Shown piece after piece: positions 16,510-25,488 of a DNA stretch of 64,000 nucleotides. A program made the translations under genes and the position numbers. Source of the stretch: Candidatus Paceibacter sp. (GTDB taxonomy: Bacteria; Patescibacteria; ABY1; S139-126); the NCBI GenBank assembly GCA_020724865.1, contig DYGA01000003.1:87899-151898 (forward strand), in the 5' to 3' direction. Position 1 is the first letter of the stretch, and each line of letters opens with the position of its first letter. A model generated the notes under the pieces. It was not told where the DNA came from, did no database searches, and was given only the letters and a program-made list of their open reading frames with translations.

Positions 16510-19328
16510 TGAACAATTAATTTAATTGTAGTTGATGTGCCAGCAGATAGTATCAAAGGGAGAGTAGGGTCAGAAAGCTGCAAATCATATGATTGATCTG
16601 TAACTGTTATTTGATAAGTATCCCACTCTATATCTGAAAGCATTAGTTGACCTTGGGCGTTGGTGGTTAGATTTTTGTTATATTTAAATACGTCTGGGGA
16701 TTGATAAATTAACTTAGTGCCAATTAAATTTATGTCAACATATGGGACAGGAGTTTCGTCATATTGGTAGTTGAGCGTACCAACCCAGCAATTACCGAAA
16801 CCACTAGAATAGTCAGTCCAAGTAACAGCAAGATTGGTATCATTGTAGACAGTTATATCACTGATCAGTTGATCCCCAGTTTGTTCAAGATTAATTTGCA
16901 TCTCTTGAGGCCATAATATATCGCCATTGGTACTAATTTTATGAGCAAAAATATTTTGATCGCCGCTTCGGTTGTCTTGCCAAACTATAAAAATTTCATC
17001 GTTAGCATTAGTAGCGGCTAATGGAAATGTTTGTTGAGCAGATGGTGCTTGATTAGGGAGAAAATTGTCGCTGTTTAGTAAAATATTACCATTGGTATCT
17101 ACTTTCTGCCAGTATATATTATTCTGACCTTGCCTTGCATCAGACCAAAATATATAAATATTATTATTACTGTCAGTTGTCAGAGCGAAGTTGTCATGAT
17201 TTATTTCCGGTATTTCACTGTTGATCTTAATTTCACTTGGCCAGATAACATTTCCATAACTGTCGGTTTTAATGAGATAGATTTGGTTGATACCTGAGCG
17301 ATTGTCAAGCCATCCGATCAATAGGTTTTCATTATTGTCTTTAGTTATACGGGGCGATGATTGAACCGATGGAATCGAATAAGTATTTATTTTTTTGTCA
17401 TTAATTAGTTGGCGATTGCCGTCTGTGTCTAGGTAATTAAAATAAATATCACCACCATCTGTACGGTTGTCTTGCCAAATAACCGCTATAGATCCGGATG
17501 CGAAAGTAGTTCCTGGTAATGTTTTAAAAGCATTAGATATGTCTGCATTAACTTTACGACTCCCATTCCACAAATTGGTGCCAAAACCGTTGGTTTTGGT
17601 CATATAGATATCAGAATTATCAGTACTATTTTCAGTCCAAACCGTGTAAATATTGTCGTTTCCGTCTATAGTAATATCTGGGTTGGTTTGGTTGGTGGCT
17701 TGTGAGTAAGCAAGGTCATTAATCCACAGTTTATTACCGGTGAAATTATAACTTTGTCCGTATGATTTGGCTGTGATTGTATCATCACGGTAGTCTTCCC
17801 AAATAAAGTAAAATTTATTATTATTAGCAACAAGACGTGGATAAAAGTGGTCGGTAGTAGTAACACCAGTATTAATTTGCCAATTTCCTGGCAGAGTACG
17901 GGAGACAGTGTTGATTGTAATGGTGCTAAGAAGATCTATAGAAAAACTTACCTCGGTCGTTTTATTTTCAACAACTACTATTGGTGGTCGCGTTGGCGTA
18001 GGGTAATCTATGGTTTGGGTATAGGTTTGGTCAGTACTATAACCGCTTTTGCTTACGATAACTTGATATTGATCACTAACTGGCGCACCAGGTAGTATGA
18101 GACGACCGTTATCGTTAGTTGACAAATTGAGATCTATCTGAGGGATTAATGTGTCATTCACAATATGAACATTAGCTTGAGGTACAGGTAAGCCATTAGA
18201 GTCAAAGACATTGATAACTATGGTACCACCGCTTTCGGTAGTTTCAATACCGGATGGCGCGACATCAGTTAACAAATATATTTTTTGTTGGCCATAAGGT
18301 GTTTGCCAACTGACTGTTATTTTGACCCGTTTGTAATCTGTATTTAGAAGATCTTCCGGCAGTGTATAGGGAAAAGGGTTATTTAATATCCAAAAATCGT
18401 CAATAGCACCATTGGCATTTTGCGTTGCATAGGAACTGGCATTCCCTATGTAAACGTAGTTGCAGTTTGTTGGGGCAATAATGGTACCTGACGCTTCGTA
18501 GCCGATTTCTTGATTGTCGCGGTAGACGGAAATAATATTATTTTCGCTGTCATAGGCAACTTCAATAAAATACCACTGTCCCACATTCCATTCTAGAGGA
18601 TGAGTCGATATGTACTGGGCGCTGGGCGAAACTCCATAGTCGAAACGAAGCTTATTTGAATTTTCTCGTACTAGTGTAAAAATTCCGTTACAACCGCTTA
18701 TATTTATAAGGTATCTGTCACTGCTTTCGTTTTTGTCATTAGGAGTGTACCAAAATCCGATTCGTCCTTTGGCAGTGTTGATGTTATTTGTAACTTGCAA
18801 GCGAGAGTAATCGGCTTCGTTTTTTGGTAAATATAGTATAGCCTGGTTTGCAACACCACTGGTTGATGTTAGAGTAGATGCAATATTAATCGTTCCGGCG
18901 CCTTTTTGTGGAGTTTGATCGTTACTAATAGAATCGGCGTTCCAGTAGAAAGTTACTTCTGGATTATTAATATTGTAAGGATTTTCTACTTCGCCAGGTG
19001 TAAGTGTTCCATCAAAAGGATCGTCAATATAGATAATTTCAGTACTGACCGTAAAATTTGTATTATTCCGATTAATTATTTCTGTTTGAGGGATAGTGCC
19101 TGCCGGGATTCCGCCGATGGTACCAATTTGCGAGTATGGTAGATTACGTATTAATTCAATTTTTTGATTAGCCAGTGAAGCTGCAGTAATTTTTAATTTT
19201 TCATCACTAGTTAACCTAAGATATGTAGCATAAAGTTGGGATATTGCTACAACTATTAAAACCATTATCCCCAAACTAATAACTATTTCTAATAAGGTAA
19301 AACCAAGTCGGTTATTTTTATTTTTCAT
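16506..19328 (-). CDS. Giant prepilin with LamG-like domain and seven-blade propeller
   Basis: A 940-residue protein that begins as a prepilin: LGFTLLEIVISLGIMVLIVV has Gly-cleavage, Glu+5 and a hydrophobic helix, and IAAASLANQK-type pilin helix sequence follows. Residues about 130-320 look like a LamG/concanavalin jelly-roll (GRIGFWYTPN, WNVGQWYFIEVAYD, NGAIDDFWI). Residues about 370-455 are a carboxypeptidase-regulatory-like beta-sandwich. Residues about 485-850 hold seven repeats of the form V-x-W-x-D-x-R/S followed by an I-Y strand (IWEDYRDD, VWTENSTD, IWQDNRTD, GWLDNRSG, FWSDARQG, VWQDNRSG, TWTDYSSG), read as a seven-bladed propeller. A final small beta-sandwich follows. Ordinary minor pilins are 150-250 residues. 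A tip adhesin is the natural inference. Confidence 0.85.
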   Translation of the reverse strand: MKNKNNRLGFTLLEIVISLGIMVLIVVAISQLYATYLRLTSDEKLKITAASLANQKIELIRNLPYSQIGTIGGIPAGTIPQTEIINRNNTNFTVSTEIIYIDDPFDGTLTPGEVENPYNINNPEVTFYWNADSISNDQTPQKGAGTINIASTLTSTSGVANQAILYLPKNEADYSRLQVTNNINTAKGRIGFWYTPNDKNESSDRYLINISGCNGIFTLVRENSNKLRFDYGVSPSAQYISTHPLEWNVGQWYFIEVAYDSENNIISVYRDNQEIGYEASGTIIAPTNCNYVYIGNASSYATQNANGAIDDFWILNNPFPYTLPEDLLNTDYKRVKITVSWQTPYGQQKIYLLTDVAPSGIETTESGGTIVINVFDSNGLPVPQANVHIVNDTLIPQIDLNLSTNDNGRLILPGAPVSDQYQVIVSKSGYSTDQTYTQTIDYPTPTRPPIVVVENKTTEVSFSIDLLSTITINTVSRTLPGNWQINTGVTTTDHFYPRLVANNNKFYFIWEDYRDDTITAKSYGQSYNFTGNKLWINDLAYSQATNQTNPDITIDGNDNIYTVWTENSTDNSDIYMTKTNGFGTNLWNGSRKVNADISNAFKTLPGTTFASGSIAVIWQDNRTDGGDIYFNYLDTDGNRQLINDKKINTYSIPSVQSSPRITKDNNENLLIGWLDNRSGINQIYLIKTDSYGNVIWPSEIKINSEIPEINHDNFALTTDSNNNIYIFWSDARQGQNNIYWQKVDTNGNILLNSDNFLPNQAPSAQQTFPLAATNANDEIFIVWQDNRSGDQNIFAHKISTNGDILWPQEMQINLEQTGDQLISDITVYNDTNLAVTWTDYSSGFGNCWVGTLNYQYDETPVPYVDINLIGTKLIYQSPDVFKYNKNLTTNAQGQLMLSDIEWDTYQITVTDQSYDLQLSDPTLPLILSAGTSTTIKLIVQ

Positions 19329-19332
19329 TGTT

Positions 19333-20565
19333 TTAAAATGATTGAGTCAATGAGTACATCGGCATAATTACTGCTACAGCAATACTGCCCACACCTAAAC
19401 CTAAAATTAACATTAAGATTGGCTCTAATGTAGCAGTTAAATTATTCATGGTTTGATCAACCTCTTCTTCATAAAAAATAGCTAGTTGTTCTAATATGCT
19501 ATCTAGAGAACCCGTTTCTTCACCTACTGATATCATTTGGATGACAATTGGTGGAAATAAATCAGGTCTTTTTTCTAAAGTGGTGTGTATATTTACACCT
19601 TTTTTTAATTCTTCAGCCGCTGCATTTAACAATTCTTTATAGGAACTATTGTTTAAAACTTTAGCAGTAATTAAAAAATTTTCAGTTATAGGTATATCAG
19701 TTTTTAATAATGAGCTGGTAGTGCGGGAAAATCTAGCCAAACTTACTTTTTTCAAAATAGGACTAACAATGGGTAATTTTAATATAAATTTATGCCAAAT
19801 AACCTTACCTTTTTTACTACGTATGAATTTAATAAAACTGACAACCCCAGTAATGGCTATGAGTGCTACCAACAAACCATTATTTACTATAAAATCAGAA
19901 ACGGCTATAAGAATTTTTGTTGGTAAAGGCAAATCTGCTTCAACTTCTTTAAAAATTGCGGTAATTTGTGGTATTACAAATATAAACATAATTATCATTA
20001 TGATAATCATGGCGGTGACAACAATTGAAGGGTAAACCATAGCCCCTCTGACTTTTGCAACTAAATGATGGTCTTTTTTCATTTGCAGGGTTAGTTGTTT
20101 GAGTACTTGTTCAAGTTGCCCAGACATTTCGCCAGTTTTTAACATATTGATATATAGTTCGCCAAAAACTTTTGTATATGGTTGTAAACTTTCAGCTAAG
20201 GTTTTGCCTTTTTCAACATTACTGAGTACATCTAAAAGTATTTTTTGTAATTTTTTATTAGTTGTTTGAGTAGCTAAGGCACGCAATGCTTGAGACATGG
20301 AAATGCCAGCTTTTATCATTACTGATAAATTTTGGGTGAAAAAAATTTTTTCGGAAACGGGAACACCAGAAATGTCTATCAGATAGTTGTTGATTTTATT
20401 TATCCAATCTTTAAAGTTTGTATAATTATTTATTTCTTTGACTTGAGTTAATGTTAAATCTCGACTGGATAAATAATTTTCCAGTTCTTCTTTTGATGAT
20501 TTTTCGATTACTCCTTTTTTTATTTCACCCTCTTTAGTGCGGGCGGTGTAAGCAAATTCAGGCAT
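19333..20565 (-). CDS. pilC: Type IV pilus inner-membrane platform protein PilC
   Basis: A 410-residue PilC/GspF protein. Two repeated cytoplasmic helical domains (FFTQNLSVMIKAGISMSQALRAL and FSRTTSSLLKTDIPITENFLI) each carry the GspF motif. Three transmembrane segments lie near residues 165-190, 215-240 and 380-405. GEMSGQLEQVLKQL and GEETGSLDSILEQL are the paired family signatures. PilC is the membrane platform on which PilB drives pilin assembly. It lies 1 base after pilB and 4 bases before the giant prepilin gene. Confidence 0.94.
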   Translation of the reverse strand: MPEFAYTARTKEGEIKKGVIEKSSKEELENYLSSRDLTLTQVKEINNYTNFKDWINKINNYLIDISGVPVSEKIFFTQNLSVMIKAGISMSQALRALATQTTNKKLQKILLDVLSNVEKGKTLAESLQPYTKVFGELYINMLKTGEMSGQLEQVLKQLTLQMKKDHHLVAKVRGAMVYPSIVVTAMIIIMIIMFIFVIPQITAIFKEVEADLPLPTKILIAVSDFIVNNGLLVALIAITGVVSFIKFIRSKKGKVIWHKFILKLPIVSPILKKVSLARFSRTTSSLLKTDIPITENFLITAKVLNNSSYKELLNAAAEELKKGVNIHTTLEKRPDLFPPIVIQMISVGEETGSLDSILEQLAIFYEEEVDQTMNNLTATLEPILMLILGLGVGSIAVAVIMPMYSLTQSF

Positions 20566-20566
20566 A

Positions 20567-22300
20567 TTATTCTTTAGTTACTCTAATAATTTCTTCAATA
20601 GTAGTAATTCCATTTTTGGCTTTAATAATACCGTCTTCAAATAGAGTTAACATATTTTGTTTTTTAGCCGCTTCAAAAAGTTCATGGGCTGAAGCTTTTT
20701 GCATTATCAATTTTTGTATATCGGGAGTAATTTCCAAAGTTTCATAAATACCTATTCTTCCTTTATAGCCATTATTATTGCACTGCTTACAACCTTTACC
20801 GCGATAGAACAAAAGTTCAGATAAAGGTATATCAACTGAATCAATAACCTTTTCCTTGACTAAAGTAGTAAGTAAAGATTCTATATTATAACGTTGTTCA
20901 AGTTCTTTAATATTTTCTTTAGTTAAGTTATAGGAGTAGATACAATTGGTGCATATTTTTCTTACTAAGCGTTGGGCAATAATTAAATTGGTGGTGCTAG
21001 CGATTAAAAAACTAGCAATGCCCATATCTTGTAATCTGGGCAAAGTGGAGACTGCGTCGTTTGTGTGTAAAGTAGATAATACTAAATGTCCGGTCATAGC
21101 GGCATGAATAGCAATTTCCGCTGTCTCAACATCTCTAATTTCACCAACCATAATAATATCTGGATCTTGACGAAGTAGGGAGCGTAAACCTGAAGCAAAA
21201 GTAAAACCGACTTTAGTATTTATTTGCGATTGGTTGATTCTGGGCATGCGATATTCTACCGGATCTTCAACTGTAGCAATATTAACTTTTGGAGTATTTA
21301 ATATATTTAATATGGTGTAAAGAGTAGTAGTTTTACCACTACCAGTAGGGCCAGTTACTAATATCATGCCGTGTGGTTTTTCGATATTGGCTTTGACAAT
21401 TTCGTAAGATCGTTTTTGAAAACCCAGTTGTTCCAAAGTCAGTATTTGACTGGACTCGTTGAGTAAACGCAAAACAATTTTTTCTCCATCAAAGACAGGG
21501 ATAATTGAAACACGGAAAGCTACTCGATATTGATCAGAAGAAATTTTAAATCTGCCATCTTGCGGTTGACGATGCTCATCAAGTTTTAAATTGGCCAGAA
21601 TTTTTATTCTGGCAGTTACACCTGCTTGAGCATTTTTAGGTAAAGTCATTACGTCTCTCAAGATACCATCAATTCGATATCGAACTAAAAGCTCTTTTTC
21701 CATAGGTTCAATATGTATATCTGAAGCTCCTTCAAAAATAGCATATTCAAGTAAAGTATCAACGATTCTTACAACCGGTAAATCAGTGGCCAATTCTTTT
21801 AAGTCCTGGCTGGTAGAAGTGGTGTCACCAGATTCATTTATAGCAGTTAATTCTTTAAATTCTGCTTTTAATCCTTTATGGTATTGTTTTAAAGTTTCTT
21901 GGATTGAATGGGGAGAAGCAAGAAATATTTGTAATTTTAATCCAGTTTTTTTTCTAATAAATTCAAAAGTCTGTAAATCAGATGGTTCGGTAGTAGCAAT
22001 TTTTAGTACATCATTTTCTAATTCAAAAGCTATTATATTATGGGTTTGAGCTATTGGTTCTGGAATTAAAAATAAAATATCCTTTCTTATTATTTTTCCT
22101 TTTAAATTAATAAATGGCAAATTTAGCATTTGAGCAGCTGCTTCGTAGAGAGTTTCTTCGTTAATAATTTTTTGTTCTAAGACAAGATTTTCCAGATGTA
22201 ATTTTTCTTCTTCAGCTTGGTGCTGCAACTTATCAATAGTTTTATTGTCAACTAATTTTTGATTTAATAAAATTTTTTTTATTAGACTTTGATTAAGCAT
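20567..22300 (-). CDS. pilB: Type IV pilus extension ATPase PilB
   Basis: A 577-residue GspE/PilB ATPase. The N-terminal GspE_N region (about residues 1-150) is followed by the RecA-like motor. Walker A is GPTGSGKTTT near residue 318, the Asp box is DIHIEPMEKE, Walker B/His box is RQDPDIIMVGEIRD with MTGHLVLSTLHTNDA. A tetracysteine zinc site (CTNC near 449 and CKQC near 503) marks assembly rather than retraction ATPases; no PilT is in the window. It is the first gene of the operon and has its own extended -10 promoter. It powers pilus polymerisation at the cytoplasmic face. Confidence 0.96.
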   Translation of the reverse strand: MLNQSLIKKILLNQKLVDNKTIDKLQHQAEEEKLHLENLVLEQKIINEETLYEAAAQMLNLPFINLKGKIIRKDILFLIPEPIAQTHNIIAFELENDVLKIATTEPSDLQTFEFIRKKTGLKLQIFLASPHSIQETLKQYHKGLKAEFKELTAINESGDTTSTSQDLKELATDLPVVRIVDTLLEYAIFEGASDIHIEPMEKELLVRYRIDGILRDVMTLPKNAQAGVTARIKILANLKLDEHRQPQDGRFKISSDQYRVAFRVSIIPVFDGEKIVLRLLNESSQILTLEQLGFQKRSYEIVKANIEKPHGMILVTGPTGSGKTTTLYTILNILNTPKVNIATVEDPVEYRMPRINQSQINTKVGFTFASGLRSLLRQDPDIIMVGEIRDVETAEIAIHAAMTGHLVLSTLHTNDAVSTLPRLQDMGIASFLIASTTNLIIAQRLVRKICTNCIYSYNLTKENIKELEQRYNIESLLTTLVKEKVIDSVDIPLSELLFYRGKGCKQCNNNGYKGRIGIYETLEITPDIQKLIMQKASAHELFEAAKKQNMLTLFEDGIIKAKNGITTIEEIIRVTKE

Positions 22301-22317
22301 GGTTTTGGTTTGTATAA

Positions 22318-22346
22318 ATTATAACATATTTTTCTAAAAAGACCAA
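22318..22346 (-). promoter_or_regulatory. Promoter of the pilus operon
   Basis: On the minus strand: TTGGTC (22341-22346), a 17-base spacer ending TGT, and a perfect TATAAT (22318-22323), making an extended -10. The leader to the pilB ATG at 22300 is about 10 bases. Confidence 0.55.
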
Positions 22347-22359
22347 AAGTATTTTTATA

Positions 22360-22388
22360 TTGACTTTAGCTCGTTTTTATTGGATGAT
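22360..22388 (+). promoter_or_regulatory. Weak candidate promoter for the mur/fts cluster
   Basis: TTGACT (22360-22365), 17 bases, GATGAT (22383-22388, four of six), then exactly six bases to the ATG at 22395. The -10 is weak, but the spacing matches the other apparently leaderless promoters in the window and it divides the cluster from pilB. Confidence 0.35.
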
Positions 22389-22394
22389 ATATTT

Positions 22395-22760
22395 ATGGTA
22401 AAACTGCTTTTCAGCAAAAAGAAAATATTTTGGCCTCAGAATATATTACTTCTTATAAATATTTTATTATTGCTGTTATTTTGGTTATGGATGTTTTTTA
22501 AAATAAAAAATAGACAAGATTTAATACCATTACATTATAATATTTATTATGGTATTGATTGGTTTGGACCAAGTTATTATTTATATTTATATCCCTTACT
22601 AGCCACTATATGGTTTTTAATTAACATTATTTTTTCTTTTTTTTGGTCAAAACAAAACAAAAATTTTTTATTTTTGTTTTTTATTTTAACTTTGTTATTA
22701 AATATTTTTTTAATTACCGGTTCTTTTTTAATAGTTTTGTATTACTTTAATATTAGTTAA
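22395..22760 (+). CDS. Small membrane protein upstream of mraY
   Basis: 121 residues from the ATG at 22395; an in-frame TTG at 22380 would add five residues but would lie upstream of the predicted transcription start. Three long hydrophobic segments (about residues 15-36, 61-83 and 88-115) surround the loop LIPLHYNIYYGIDWFGP. This loop resembles the IPxHYN motif of DUF1648-type small membrane proteins. The function is unknown. It is followed 1 base later by mraY and may be expressed with the peptidoglycan cluster. Confidence 0.65.
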   Translation: MVKLLFSKKKIFWPQNILLLINILLLLLFWLWMFFKIKNRQDLIPLHYNIYYGIDWFGPSYYLYLYPLLATIWFLINIIFSFFWSKQNKNFLFLFFILTLLLNIFLITGSFLIVLYYFNIS

Positions 22761-22761
22761 T

Positions 22762-23808
22762 ATGTTGGAAATTGCTATTATTAAGATTTTTTTTATTACT
22801 GTATTATCTTTTATTTTTGCTATTGTTTTAACACCTTTGTTAACTCATTTTTTGTATAAATATAAATTGGGTAAAAGGATACGCTCGGAAACAAGTGCGC
22901 CAATTATGTCAAAATTACATCAGGCCAAATCAGGAACGCCGACTATGGGCGGTATTTTGGTTTGGTTTACGGTATTAACCTTAGCGTTAGTTATTAATAC
23001 TCTTTGGCACTTATCCGATTGGCCCGCTTTGCAAGATTTAAATTTTTTAACCAGATCAGAAACATTATTACCTCTAGGAGCTTTGGTCTTCAGTGCTTTA
23101 ATAGGTTTATTTGATGATTTTTTGAATATTAAAGGTTTAGGAACTGCCGGTGGTGGTTTAAATATAAAACATCGCTTAATCGCTTACACTTTAATTGCTA
23201 TCGCTGGGGCTTATTGGTTTTTTTATAAATTAGAATGGGATATTATTCATATTCCTTTTTGGGGAAATTTTAGTATTGGTATTTGGTATATACCCATTTT
23301 TATTTTTGTTATTGTGGCTACTGCTTTTTCAGTAAATGAAACAGATGGTTTGGATGGTTTGGCTGGCGGGGGTTTGTTGGCGGCTTTTACTGCTTTTGGA
23401 GTTATAGCTTTTGTTCAAGGTAAGTATGATTTAGCTGCTTTTTGTGGTTCGATCGTGGGAGCTTTACTTGCTTTTTTATGGTTTAATATCAATCCGGCCA
23501 GATTTTTTATGGGTGATACGGGAGCAATGTCTTTGGGGGTAACTTTAGGTATTGTTGCAATGTTGACTAACAGTATTTTACTTTTACCAATCATTGGATT
23601 TCTTTTTGTTTTAGAAACATTGTCAGTTATTTTGCAAGTTAGTTCAAAAAAATTTTTAGGACGAAAAATTTTTTTATCAACTCCGATTCATCATCATTTT
23701 GAAGCAATTGGGTGGCCGGAACCAAAAATAGTTATGCGCTTTTGGATTATTTCTGCAGTTATGGCAGTTATTGGTTTAATTATATTTTTAATGGATTATT
23801 TATTTTAA
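22762..23808 (+). CDS. mraY: Phospho-N-acetylmuramoyl-pentapeptide transferase
   Basis: A 348-residue polytopic enzyme with about ten transmembrane helices. It transfers phospho-MurNAc-pentapeptide from UDP to undecaprenyl phosphate, giving lipid I. Family landmarks are KSGTPTMGGILVW, the Asp pair in GLFDDFLNIKG, NETDGLDGLAGG (usually N-x-x-D-G-L-D-G-L), FMGDTGAMSLG and TPIHHHFEAIGW with the HHH triad. The length is normal. It is the first recognisable gene of a division/cell-wall cluster that continues with murD, ftsW, murG and murC. murE and murF, common neighbours elsewhere, are not here. Confidence 0.95.
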   Translation: MLEIAIIKIFFITVLSFIFAIVLTPLLTHFLYKYKLGKRIRSETSAPIMSKLHQAKSGTPTMGGILVWFTVLTLALVINTLWHLSDWPALQDLNFLTRSETLLPLGALVFSALIGLFDDFLNIKGLGTAGGGLNIKHRLIAYTLIAIAGAYWFFYKLEWDIIHIPFWGNFSIGIWYIPIFIFVIVATAFSVNETDGLDGLAGGGLLAAFTAFGVIAFVQGKYDLAAFCGSIVGALLAFLWFNINPARFFMGDTGAMSLGVTLGIVAMLTNSILLLPIIGFLFVLETLSVILQVSSKKFLGRKIFLSTPIHHHFEAIGWPEPKIVMRFWIISAVMAVIGLIIFLMDYLF

Positions 23809-23813
23809 AAATT

Positions 23814-24119
23814 ATGAAAAAATATTATTTACAATCTTGGTTTAAACTGATTTATTTATTAGCAGCAGTTTTATTCTGGCTTGGTTTAGGAGTTATTTTT
23901 CATGCTTTAGCAGAATTTCCTGTTTTATATTTTTTAACTAAAGATTTTACAAAATTTTCTTTGGGCTTTAGTTATGAAATATGGTTAGCCATACATAGTG
24001 TATTTTCTATAATTGTTCTTATCTCTTCATTAATCGCCGGTATTTATTTTGGGTTACAATGGTATGATTTTATTTATATAAAATATGAAGGTAAATTCAG
24101 CCAGTTGGTTAAAAAATAA
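23814..24119 (+). CDS. Small membrane protein between mraY and murD
   Basis: 101 residues from the ATG at 23814. A longer frame from 23712 runs inside mraY and is rejected. Two or three hydrophobic segments (about residues 10-32, 37-48 and 52-76) are followed by a short basic tail. It begins 5 bases after the mraY stop and overlaps the murD start by 35 bases, so it lies within the cell-wall operon. I do not recognise the family. Its conserved position could be tested in related genomes. Confidence 0.6.
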   Translation: MKKYYLQSWFKLIYLLAAVLFWLGLGVIFHALAEFPVLYFLTKDFTKFSLGFSYEIWLAIHSVFSIIVLISSLIAGIYFGLQWYDFIYIKYEGKFSQLVKK

Positions 24120-25488
24120 AACTATTATTGTCTTTGGTCTGGGGTTGCACGGTGGCGGGTTGGCTCTAGCTAATTGGTTGTATAAAAACGGGGCAAAAGT
24201 TTTAGTATCTGATAAAAAAACAGCCGCAGAGTTAAAATCAACAATTAGAAAATTAAAAATACCAAAGAAGAATGTTTATTTAGGTAGGGAACCTTCGCTT
24301 AGTTGGCTAAAAGTGGCTGATTTAATTTTACAAAATCCCGGCGTTCCTAAAGATCATTTTTTTATTGTTGCGGCAAAGAAAAAGAAAATACCAATTTACA
24401 ATGAAGCAACTTTATTTTTTTCTTTAGTAAATAAACCAGTGATTGCTATCACCGGCAGTAAAGGCAAATCCACCACAACTCATTTATTGGGATTAATTTG
24501 TAAAAATTATAATAAAAATACTTTGGTCGGGGGTAATATTAAAATAAATCCCATGTTTAGTTTGATTGATAAAATAAAAGACAATTCTCTTATTATATTA
24601 GAGTTATCATCTTGGCAATTGGAAGGTTTGGCGGCTATAAAAAAATCGCCCCATATTTCTTTATTGACAAATATTACTCCAGAACATTTGAATCGTTATA
24701 AAAGTTTTAATGAATATGTGCAAGCAAAATTTTTAATTTTTAAATATCAACACCTCAATGATATAGCGGTTTTGAATTTAGATGATCCAGTGAGTTATCA
24801 ATTGTCAAAAAAAATTACAAACCAAATATTTTTTTATAGTCGTAAAAAAAAGGTAAAACAAGGTGTCTATTTAAGTAAAAATAAAATTTATTTTAAAATA
24901 AAAAACAAGACCGAGTTTATTCTGCATAAAAAAGATATTAAACTACCTGGTTTACATAATTTAGAAAACATATTAGGAGCAATTTTAGTGGCTAAAATTT
25001 TAAACATACCAAATGCAATAATTTCTAAAGTAGTAAAAGCATACCATGGATTTCCTAGTCGATTTGAAACCATTCGACGGTTTAAAGGCATTACATTTAT
25101 AAATGACACGACAGCTACCGCGCCAATAGCTACAATTTCAGCTCTTAAAACTTTACCACAGCGATCTATTTTATTGGCCGGTGGTAGTTCTAAAGGTTTG
25201 CCCGTAGGTGAATTGGCAAAAATTATCAAACAAAAAACTAAGTTTTGTTTTTTATTTACTGGCCAAGGTTCAGAAGAGTTGCTAAGAGAGTTAAGAAAAA
25301 TTAAATACCCAGAGAAAAAATTGTTTTTAAATTATAGTCAGATGAACCAAATTGTAAACGACGCTTATAAACATGCTACAACGGGAGATATAATAATTCT
25401 TTCGCCCGGTTTTGCTAGTTTTGCTAATTTTAAAAATGAATTTGATCGTGGTGATCAGTTTAATTATTATGTTAGAAAGTTAAAATGA
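24085..25488 (+). CDS. murD: UDP-N-acetylmuramoylalanine-D-glutamate ligase
   Basis: A 467-residue Mur ligase that adds D-Glu to UDP-MurNAc-L-Ala in the cytoplasm. The N-terminal VFGLGLHGGGLALANWL is the UDP-binding Rossmann-like loop. GSKGKSTTTHLLG (about residues 124-136) is the ATP loop, LELSSWQLEGL contains the MurD-type SSxQL segment, LTNITPEHLNRY follows, and GFPSRFE and NDTTATAP are C-terminal Mur-ligase blocks. The start at 24085 overlaps the preceding gene, and the stop overlaps the ftsW start (ATGA). That junction also shows that TGA is read as stop in this genome. Confidence 0.94.
   Translation: MKVNSASWLKNKTIIVFGLGLHGGGLALANWLYKNGAKVLVSDKKTAAELKSTIRKLKIPKKNVYLGREPSLSWLKVADLILQNPGVPKDHFFIVAAKKKKIPIYNEATLFFSLVNKPVIAITGSKGKSTTTHLLGLICKNYNKNTLVGGNIKINPMFSLIDKIKDNSLIILELSSWQLEGLAAIKKSPHISLLTNITPEHLNRYKSFNEYVQAKFLIFKYQHLNDIAVLNLDDPVSYQLSKKITNQIFFYSRKKKVKQGVYLSKNKIYFKIKNKTEFILHKKDIKLPGLHNLENILGAILVAKILNIPNAIISKVVKAYHGFPSRFETIRRFKGITFINDTTATAPIATISALKTLPQRSILLAGGSSKGLPVGELAKIIKQKTKFCFLFTGQGSEELLRELRKIKYPEKKLFLNYSQMNQIVNDAYKHATTGDIIILSPGFASFANFKNEFDRGDQFNYYVRKLK

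Noticed and set aside
17666..18095. Overlapping open frames inside the giant prepilin gene
   Set aside because: They are shadows of the coding frame, without family similarity or promoters.
23712..23813. Longer start for the small gene between mraY and murD
   Set aside because: It would lie inside the conserved end of mraY. The ATG at 23814, just past the mraY stop, is more natural.
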